Below are positions 1-4,574 of a stretch of 7,162 nucleotides of DNA, piece by piece. The notes beneath the pieces are model-generated. The model saw only the letters and a list, made by a program, of their open reading frames with translations. It searched no databases and was not told the DNA's origin. Origin of the DNA: Nocardioidaceae bacterium (lineage in GTDB: Bacteria > Actinomycetota > Actinomycetes > Propionibacteriales > Nocardioidaceae); the NCBI GenBank assembly GCA_013698435.1, contig JACCVA010000345.1, positions 1 to 7,162 of the forward strand. Reading direction: 5' to 3'. Numbering within the stretch: position 1 is the first letter of the stretch; each line of letters opens with the position of its first letter. The translations under genes were made by a program, and so were the position numbers.

Positions 1-3
1 GGC

Positions 4-20
4 TCAGCCTCGAAGGCTGA
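4..20 (-). terminator. Short hairpin over the stop codon of the SAF gene
   Basis: A perfect 7-base stem (TCAGCCT at 4-10 and AGGCTGA at 14-20) encloses a 3-base loop. It covers the last codons and the stop of the SAF/CpaB-like gene. It could be the start of an intrinsic terminator on the minus strand. The downstream side lies outside the window, so the presence of a U-tract cannot be checked. A 7-base stem in GC-rich coding DNA can also arise by chance. Confidence 0.25.
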
Positions 21-627
21 TGGACAGGGGTCCGGCTGCGCTGCCCTGCGCCAGCGAGGCGGCATCGCCCGGCGTCACGGCGAGCACGACGAGGGCTCCG
101 TCGCGGGCGTCCTCGGCGACTTGCGGCAGCGTCACCACCGCGGCATCGGTAACCACGCGACGGGCGTCGTCGACGTCGTCGGACACGGCCGCGTAGACGT
201 CGATGTGGTCGCCGACGCGGAGCAGGCTCACGACCTCTGCGTCGTCGATCCGCACCGGAGTGGCGACGAGGCCGGCGGCATAGCCGGCAACCAGGGCGTC
301 TCCCACGACGCGGCGGTCGCTGATCGGCTCGCCCTTACGGACCGGGGACGCGAGCGTCCGGCTGACCAACACCTCCGCGCTGGCCGCGACGCCCTTTGGC
401 GCCAGGTCGCGGGGGAGCCTGACGACTCGCACGTCGTCTGGTCCGAGCACCTGGCCTGCCGGCAGGTCACGTGACGCCACCACGACGGAGGTCGTCGGGG
501 GATCAGGCGGCGCCAGGGCCTGCGTGACCGAGAAGACCGCCAGCGCGGCGCACAACGCGACGGTCCACCGGCGCTGCCGACGCAAGGTACGCCGGATCTT
601 GGTGACGATGTCGCTGAGGTCGGCCAT
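4..627 (-). CDS. SAF domain / CpaB (RcpC)-like membrane-anchored protein
   Basis: This 207-residue protein has a basic, Arg-rich N-terminus (residues 10-20), then one hydrophobic segment (about 21-39, starting WTVALCAALAVFSV), so most of it should lie outside the membrane. Residues about 46-108 fit an SAF domain: VVVASRDLPAGQVLGPDDV, then a short linker and a VRKGEPISDRRV strand. Residues about 118-200 resemble the RcpC/CpaB domain of Flp-pilus assembly proteins (VRIDDAEVVSLLRVGDHIDVYA). In pilus loci CpaB works with the secretin and CpaF ATPase. No such partners are visible here, and stand-alone copies next to fmdB are common in actinobacteria, so a pilus role is unproven. The ATG at 627 is preferred because it has the full basic-plus-membrane N-terminus; there is no convincing Shine-Dalgarno, but a TAGGCT hexamer ends 6 bases upstream. 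The gene lies 92 bases downstream of the fmdB-like gene on the same strand. Confidence 0.85.
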   Translation of the reverse strand: MADLSDIVTKIRRTLRRQRRWTVALCAALAVFSVTQALAPPDPPTTSVVVASRDLPAGQVLGPDDVRVVRLPRDLAPKGVAASAEVLVSRTLASPVRKGEPISDRRVVGDALVAGYAAGLVATPVRIDDAEVVSLLRVGDHIDVYAAVSDDVDDARRVVTDAAVVTLPQVAEDARDGALVVLAVTPGDAASLAQGSAAGPLSISLRG

Positions 628-633
628 CGTGGC

Positions 634-639
634 AGCCTA
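634..639 (-). promoter_or_regulatory. Candidate -10 box for a leaderless SAF mRNA
   Basis: On the minus strand TAGGCT fits TANNNT and is followed by exactly 6 bases (GCCACG) and then the ATG at 627. This spacing puts the expected transcription start on the A of the start codon. No good -35 box is visible at 16-19 bases upstream. The same geometry occurs at two other genes in the window. The site is inferred from pattern only. Confidence 0.4.
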
Positions 640-666
640 GGAAGGTGTCGCTGGGTCCCGGGGACG

Positions 667-675
667 TTGTCCACA
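667..675 (+). promoter_or_regulatory. Perfect actinobacterial-type DnaA box
   Basis: TTGTCCACA is an exact match to the preferred DnaA box described for Streptomyces. It lies in the 92-base gap between the fmdB-like gene and the SAF gene. It is alone: I saw no second box or AT-rich unwinding element nearby, so this is not an origin. A single box may be a DnaA titration or regulatory site, or chance. Confidence 0.35.
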
Positions 676-719
676 GCGACCACGAGCGCCGGCGACACAC
701 AAGCGCCGTCGGTGACGTC

Positions 720-1175
720 TCAGCTGGCGACGGCGCCGCTGCCCGCGCTGGAGGAGCCGTCCTTCGCCGCCGGACGAGAGCTTCTTGCGCCGGTCGAGCC
801 ACGGTCGGTGGACGGCGAGGAACCCGGGGTCGAGGTGTCGCTCTTGCTGGGGCGCTTGCCGGAGCCGCTGCCCGAGTCCTTGCCGGACTCTTTGGCGCCG
901 TCCTTGCTGGCGCCGTTGCCCGAGTCCGGGCCGGAGCTCTTCTCGGAGTCCTTGGCGCCGTCGCTCGACGGCGCACCGGCGCCATCGCCGTTGGAAGCCG
1001 AGCGGCTGTCGGTCCGGTAGAAGCCTGACCCCTTGAAGACCACGCCGACGGCGCTGAGCACCTTGCGCAACCGTCCCTCGCACGCCGGGCAGACAGTGAG
1101 GGCGTCGTCGGTGAAGCTTTGACGCACCTCGAGCTGGTCGCTGCACTGCGTGCAGGCGTACTGGTAGACGGGCAC
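720..1175 (-). CDS. FmdB family zinc-ribbon protein with low-complexity tail
   Basis: A 151-residue protein. The N-terminal 55 residues are a typical FmdB/CxxC zinc ribbon: (M)PVYQYACTQC, then SFTDDALTVCPAC, with the four zinc-ligand cysteines at 8, 11, 29 and 32. The family signature continues as GRLRKVLSAVGVVFKGSGFYRTDSR. FmdB was named from the formamidase gene cluster of Methylophilus, where it was proposed to be regulatory; its biochemical role in most bacteria is unknown. From about residue 57 to the end the protein is Ser/Gly/Asp/Lys/Ala-rich and probably disordered, with repeated DGAK-(D/E)-S and SG blocks. The GTG at 1175 is chosen because AAGGAG (1186-1181) sits 5 bases upstream and the family begins MP(T/V)Y. 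The open frame continues upstream to 1520, but that part is antisense to the acylase gene. It is probably transcribed ahead of the SAF gene and diverges from the acylase gene. Confidence 0.9.
   Translation of the reverse strand: MPVYQYACTQCSDQLEVRQSFTDDALTVCPACEGRLRKVLSAVGVVFKGSGFYRTDSRSASNGDGAGAPSSDGAKDSEKSSGPDSGNGASKDGAKESGKDSGSGSGKRPSKSDTSTPGSSPSTDRGSTGARSSRPAAKDGSSSAGSGAVAS
846..965 (-). repeat. Codon-phased short repeats encoding the FmdB tail
   Basis: Short direct repeats lie within the tail. TTGGCGCCGTC occurs at 892-902 and 952-962, spaced 60 bases. CCCGAGTCC occurs at 871-879 and 919-927, spaced 48 bases. CTTGCCGGA occurs at 855 and 879, spaced 24 bases. All spacings are multiples of three, so repeats keep frame and encode recurring DGAK and DSG peptides. 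This fits growth of a disordered tail by slippage or duplication. Confidence 0.55.
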
Positions 1176-1180
1176 CTGAA

Positions 1181-1186
1181 CTCCTT
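1181..1186 (-). promoter_or_regulatory. Strong ribosome binding site of the fmdB-like gene
   Basis: AAGGAG on the minus strand, within GAGGAAGGAG, lies 5 bases before the GTG at 1175. It decides the start codon over the longer open frame. It is the only strong Shine-Dalgarno I could see ahead of any gene in the window. Confidence 0.8.
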
Positions 1187-1227
1187 CCTCGCGAGGCAGC
1201 CACCGCCGCGGTTCGAGCCTGACTGGC

Positions 1228-1233
1228 ACTCTA
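1228..1233 (-). promoter_or_regulatory. Possible -10 box for the fmdB-like gene
   Basis: TAGAGT on the minus strand fits TANNNT and would give a leader of about 45 bases containing the strong ribosome binding site. The best upstream -35-like hexamer, TGGACA (1259-1254), is 20 bases away, which is long. This is a weak call made from motif alone. Confidence 0.25.
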
Positions 1234-1256
1234 CGGGGGCGACTGCTAAGCCGTGT

Positions 1257-1307
1257 CCATTGTGCGTTAGTGGGCACCGGGACGCAAAGCAGGGCACGGC
1301 ACAATGG
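1257..1307. promoter_or_regulatory. Inverted repeat in the fmdB/acylase divergent promoter region
   Basis: CCATTGTGC (1257-1265) and GCACAATGG (1299-1307) are perfect 9-base inverted copies separated by 33 bases. Their centres are 42 bases apart, close to four helical turns. They are relatively AT-rich for this genome and lie between two divergent genes. The right copy contains the CACAAT that may be the acylase -10 box. The pair could be a two-site operator or two mirrored promoter elements. Confidence 0.35.
1300..1305 (+). promoter_or_regulatory. Possible -10 box for a leaderless acylase mRNA
   Basis: CACAAT is followed by exactly 6 bases and then the GTG at 1312. It departs from TANNNT in its first base. 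No Shine-Dalgarno precedes this GTG, and no clear -35 is visible. The call rests mainly on identical spacing to other genes in the window. Confidence 0.3.
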
Positions 1308-1311
1308 GGGC

Positions 1312-3861
1312 GTGCGTCGCGTCGGGTGGGTCCGAATCCTGGTGTGGACGGGCATCACCCTCGCTGTCGCGCTCGTCGCCGTCGTACTCACGTCGTGGTG
1401 GACCGTGCAGCGCTCGATGCCGCAGACCGAGGGCACGATCCGGCTCGCCGGGCTCGACGGTGAGGTCACCGTGCTGCGCGACGGGAACGGCATCCCGCAG
1501 GTGTACGCCGACACCAGCAACGACCTGTTCTTCGGGCAGGGTTACGTCCAGGCGCAGGACCGCTTCTTCGAGATGGACTTCCGCCGCCATGTGACCGCCG
1601 GCCGGCTCACCGAGCTGTTCGGCCAGAGCGCCCTCAAGACCGACGAGTTCGTGCGGACTCTCGGCTGGCGCCGGGTGGCCGAGCAGGAGCTCGCGCTGCT
1701 GGCTCCGGACACGCGCCGCTACCTCGACCGCTTCGCTGCCGGTGTCAACGCCTACCTCGAGGACCGTGACGGCGCCGAGATCTCCCTCGAGTACGCCGTC
1801 CTCGGGCTGCAGGGCGTCGAGACGACCCCAGAGCCCTGGGAGGCCGCCGATTCCTTGGCGTGGCTGAAGGCGATCGCCTGGGACCTCGGCAGCAACATGG
1901 ACGACGAGATCACCCGGTCGTTGCTGTCGACCACGCTCAGCACAGCTGAGATCGACAGCCTGTACCCGCCCTACCCGTACGCCGAGAACCAACCCATCGT
2001 CACCCAGGGTGCGATCGTCGACGGGGTCTTCGAGCAGGACGCCACCGGCAACGGCTCCCGGCTGCCGGAGCGCCCGGCGTACCTCTCGGCGGGACGCGAG
2101 GCCCTGCTGCGGGCGAAGACCGCACGGCGCAGCCTGGACGGCCTCCTCGGCCGGGGCGACGGACTGGGGTCGAACGCGTGGGCGGTCTCGGGCGAGCACA
2201 CCGCGAGCGGGGCGCCGTTGCTGGCGAACGACCCGCATCTCGCGCCGACCATGCCGGGCGTCTGGTACCAGACGGGCCTGCACTGCAACGAGGTGTCGCA
2301 GGAGTGCCCGTTCGATGTGAGCGGGTTCAGCTTCGCCGGGCTGCCGGGCATCGTGATCGGGCACAACGCCGACATCGCCTGGGGGTTCACCAACCTCTAC
2401 CCCGACGTGCAGGACCTGTACCTGGAGAAGGTGACGGGAGACAAGGTGCTGTATGACGGCAAACGGCGGCCGCTGACGACGCGCCAGGAGACGTTCAGCA
2501 TCGCCGGGACCGACGAGCTGACGACGATCACGGTGCGTGAGAGCAGGCATGGGCCGCTCATCTCCGACGTCGACGACAACCTCGGCGACGTGGGGGTCAA
2601 CGCTCCGACCGAGCCGTCGTCGCCCGCCCGCGACGACGGTTACGCGGTTGCCCTGCAGTGGACGGCGCTGACACCTGGCCGCACGGCTGACGCCCTCTTC
2701 GGCATCAACGCCGCCACCGACTGGACCGAGTTCCGCGCCGCCGCGCGCAACTTCGAAGCGCCGAGCCAGAACCTCGTGTACGCCGACACGGCCGGACACA
2801 TCGGCTACCAGGCGCCGGGCCGGATCCCCGTCCGGCGCAGCGGCAACGGTGACTGGCCGGTGCCGGGATGGGACCCGGCGTACGACTGGGCGCCGAACTA
2901 CGTCCCCTACGACGCCTTGCCGAGCGTGCTCGACCCCGACGACGGATACGTCGTGACGGCCAACCAGGCGGTGACGAAGAAGAACTATCCGTTCTATCTG
3001 GGCAGCTCGTTCGACTACGGCTACCGCAGTGAACGGATCCGGGGACTGCTCGAGACCCGGCAGGACCTCACTCCTGGTGACATGACCGCGATCCAGCTCG
3101 ACGACTTCAGCGCGCTCGCCGAGCGGCTCACGCCGATGCTGCGGTCGATCCGGCTGGACGACGCCTACTACCAGCGGGGTCAGGAGGTGCTGCATCGCTG
3201 GGACTTCCGGATGAACGGCAACAGCTCGGGCGCCGCATACTTCAACGCGGTCTGGGATGAGCTCCTCGACCTGACGTTCTCCGACCAGCTGCCTGCCGAC
3301 GCGCTGCCGGAGGGCGGCTCGCGGTGGTGGGCGGTGATGGAGGACCTGGTCAACGACCCCGACAGCGCCTTCTGGGACGACGTCAACACCCCTGTCGTGG
3401 AGGGGAGGAACGACATCTTGCGTCGGGCCCTGATGCAGGGCCGTGATGACGTGACGGAGCTGTCCTCCCGCAACCCGGTGGACTGGCGGTGGGGCATGCT
3501 GCACCAGCTGACCCTGCGCAACCAGTCGCTGGGATCTGCGGACTCTCCTGTCGCGTTCTTGTTCAACCGCGGGGGCTACGAGCTCGGCGGGGGGCCATCG
3601 GTGCCGAACGCCACGTCCTGGGATGCGACCGTGGGCTTCGAGGTCTCCGCCGTCCCGTCGATGCGGATGGTCATCCCTCTCGACGACCTCGACGCCGCAC
3701 GTTGGATCAACCTGACTGGCGCATCCGGTCACGCCTACAACGACCATTACACCGACCAAACCGACCTGTGGGCACGCGGCAAGACGCTGCCGTGGGTCTT
3801 CACTGCTGATGCGGTCAACAAGTCAACCGAGCAGAGATTGACGCTTGCGCCGGCCGGTTAG
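1312..3861 (+). CDS. Penicillin acylase family Ntn hydrolase, membrane-anchored
   Basis: This 849-residue protein has the layout of penicillin G acylase, cephalosporin acylase and AHL acylases: an alpha chain, an autocatalytic cleavage site and a beta chain. Residues about 7-28 (ILVWTGITLAVALVAVVL) form a signal-anchor helix; no lipobox is visible, so the enzyme probably stays attached to the outer face of the membrane. The alpha region has GIPQVYADTSNDLFFGQGYVQAQDRFFEMD. Cleavage is expected before Ser287 in GLGSNAWAVSG, which makes Ser the N-terminal nucleophile. Asn306 (LLANDPHL) and Asn551 (TANQAV) fit the conserved oxyanion-hole positions, although the exact equivalence needs alignment. 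GLPGIVIGHNADIAWGFTN, ESRHGPLI and SGHAYNDHYTDQ (805-816) are further family blocks. The fold appears intact and full length. Substrate cannot be read from sequence; no beta-lactam genes are nearby. GTG 1312 is favoured over in-frame GTG 1270 because it puts the basic residues directly before the membrane helix. Confidence 0.9.
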   Translation: MRRVGWVRILVWTGITLAVALVAVVLTSWWTVQRSMPQTEGTIRLAGLDGEVTVLRDGNGIPQVYADTSNDLFFGQGYVQAQDRFFEMDFRRHVTAGRLTELFGQSALKTDEFVRTLGWRRVAEQELALLAPDTRRYLDRFAAGVNAYLEDRDGAEISLEYAVLGLQGVETTPEPWEAADSLAWLKAIAWDLGSNMDDEITRSLLSTTLSTAEIDSLYPPYPYAENQPIVTQGAIVDGVFEQDATGNGSRLPERPAYLSAGREALLRAKTARRSLDGLLGRGDGLGSNAWAVSGEHTASGAPLLANDPHLAPTMPGVWYQTGLHCNEVSQECPFDVSGFSFAGLPGIVIGHNADIAWGFTNLYPDVQDLYLEKVTGDKVLYDGKRRPLTTRQETFSIAGTDELTTITVRESRHGPLISDVDDNLGDVGVNAPTEPSSPARDDGYAVALQWTALTPGRTADALFGINAATDWTEFRAAARNFEAPSQNLVYADTAGHIGYQAPGRIPVRRSGNGDWPVPGWDPAYDWAPNYVPYDALPSVLDPDDGYVVTANQAVTKKNYPFYLGSSFDYGYRSERIRGLLETRQDLTPGDMTAIQLDDFSALAERLTPMLRSIRLDDAYYQRGQEVLHRWDFRMNGNSSGAAYFNAVWDELLDLTFSDQLPADALPEGGSRWWAVMEDLVNDPDSAFWDDVNTPVVEGRNDILRRALMQGRDDVTELSSRNPVDWRWGMLHQLTLRNQSLGSADSPVAFLFNRGGYELGGGPSVPNATSWDATVGFEVSAVPSMRMVIPLDDLDAARWINLTGASGHAYNDHYTDQTDLWARGKTLPWVFTADAVNKSTEQRLTLAPAG

Positions 3862-3872
3862 TCGGGCTGCCG

Positions 3873-4460
3873 TCAGCGGGGCCGTGACGTCCGGACTGTT
3901 CGAGTAGGAGTGACGATCACGTCGACCGGCTGGTCGTGCTCGGCGACCGGTACGGCCTGCAGCACCTCGTCGTCGTACACGAGCTGGCACCGCAGCACCG
4001 CCGGTCCGCAGCGGGCAAGGGCGCGGTCGTAGGAGCCGCCGCCGCGACCCATCCGGTTGCCCGCCAGGTCGACCGCGAGCCCCGGACAGACAACCGCCGC
4101 GACCGAGGCGATCGCGTCGACACCGAGCCGACGTGTGGTGGGCACGAGCAGGCCGAAGCGACCGGCCGTCTGTTGTCCTGGCTCGTACGCGCCCCAGTCG
4201 AGGTCGAAGTCGTCGAGCAGGACCGGAAGCAGCACGGTTACGCCGCGCCCCCGCAACGCCTCGACGAGGGGGACGGTCTCGGGCTCTCCAGCTTGGCCGA
4301 GGAACGCAGCCACCGTGGGCCCGTCGGCGACGGCCGGCACGGTCAGTGCCTGGTCGGCGAACCCGAGGGCTGCGCGGTCCTGGTCGGCGCGTGGCCGGGC
4401 GGCCCGGGCGGCGAGCATGGTGGCCCGCAGCTCGTCCTTGCCGGCGCCGACGGTTGCCAT
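3873..4460 (-). CDS. 5-formyltetrahydrofolate cyclo-ligase (MTHFS family)
   Basis: A cytosolic enzyme of 195 residues, the usual family length. It converts 5-formyltetrahydrofolate to 5,10-methenyltetrahydrofolate using ATP, so salvaging a stored folate form into one-carbon metabolism. Family marks are the N-terminal GKDELRATMLAAR (Lys8 and Arg12), the FLGQAGEPET block (53-62), and the glycine-rich phosphate-binding signature NRMGRGGGSYDRAL (135-148). The last has Ser where many homologues have Tyr or Phe (GRGGGYYDR), a mild variant. The C-terminus follows the usual LVYDDEVL...PVAEHDQPVDVIVTP pattern. The ATG at 4460 is chosen because homology starts right after it; the frame stays open much further upstream only because it runs antisense to the uridylyltransferase gene. 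It converges on the acylase gene with 11 bases between stop codons and diverges from the uridylyltransferase gene. Confidence 0.93.
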   Translation of the reverse strand: MATVGAGKDELRATMLAARAARPRADQDRAALGFADQALTVPAVADGPTVAAFLGQAGEPETVPLVEALRGRGVTVLLPVLLDDFDLDWGAYEPGQQTAGRFGLLVPTTRRLGVDAIASVAAVVCPGLAVDLAGNRMGRGGGSYDRALARCGPAVLRCQLVYDDEVLQAVPVAEHDQPVDVIVTPTRTVRTSRPR

Positions 4461-4466
4461 CGCACT

Positions 4467-4494
4467 ACCGTAGAGACTGCACCGGCGTTGTCGG
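4467..4494 (-). promoter_or_regulatory. Candidate promoter of the cyclo-ligase gene (leaderless)
   Basis: On the minus strand TACGGT (4472-4467) fits TANNNT and ends 6 bases before the ATG at 4460, which would make the message leaderless. A -35-like CCGACA (4494-4489) lies 16 bases further upstream. No Shine-Dalgarno is seen. Start-site mapping would be needed to confirm. Confidence 0.5.
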
Positions 4495-4522
4495 CAGCGG
4501 CCTGTGGGTACGCCGGCACTGC

Positions 4523-4562
4523 GGCCACAAGTGGTCATCGACGAACTAGCAGAGATGGCCAC
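4523..4562. promoter_or_regulatory. Cluster of GGCCAC / GTGGTC half-sites upstream of the uridylyltransferase gene
   Basis: GGCCAC occurs at 4523-4528 and again at 4557-4562, and the near-inverse GTGGTC lies between them at 4531-4536. GTGGTCAT (4531-4538) pairs with ATGGCCAC (4555-4562) with one mismatch. The cluster overlaps the -35 to -10 interval of the downstream gene, which would suit a repressor. It may instead reflect GC-rich composition. Confidence 0.22.
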
Positions 4563-4568
4563 TAGCAT
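4538..4568 (+). promoter_or_regulatory. Candidate promoter of the uridylyltransferase gene (leaderless)
   Basis: TAGCAT (4563-4568) fits TANNNT and is followed by exactly 6 bases and the ATG at 4575, so transcription would begin on the start codon. TCGACG (4538-4543) is a 4-of-6 match to TTGACA with a 19-base spacer. No Shine-Dalgarno sits before this ATG. Confidence 0.5.
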
Positions 4569-4574
4569 TCGGGC

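Noticed and set aside
645..1028. Plus-strand open frames of 117-127 codons across the FmdB tail.
   Set aside because: They are reverse-strand shadows of a repetitive Ser/Gly-rich coding region, and their Ala/Arg/Gly or Leu/Pro/Glu-rich translations match no known family.
1176..1520. Extension of the fmdB-like frame upstream of the GTG at 1175.
   Set aside because: The strong AAGGAG directly before 1175 and the family's fixed MP(T/V)Y start decide the shorter form. The extension crosses the divergent promoter region and the acylase N-terminus.
1267..3759. An 830-codon open frame on the minus strand opposite the acylase gene.
   Set aside because: Its translation is Arg/Val/His/Pro/Gly-rich with no recognisable domain. 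The plus strand of the same stretch encodes a complete acylase family protein. Long antisense frames are expected in GC-rich actinobacterial genes.
3936..4565. Plus-strand open frames of up to 209 codons opposite the cyclo-ligase gene.
   Set aside because: No recognisable motifs or ribosome binding site, and the opposite strand encodes a complete conserved enzyme.
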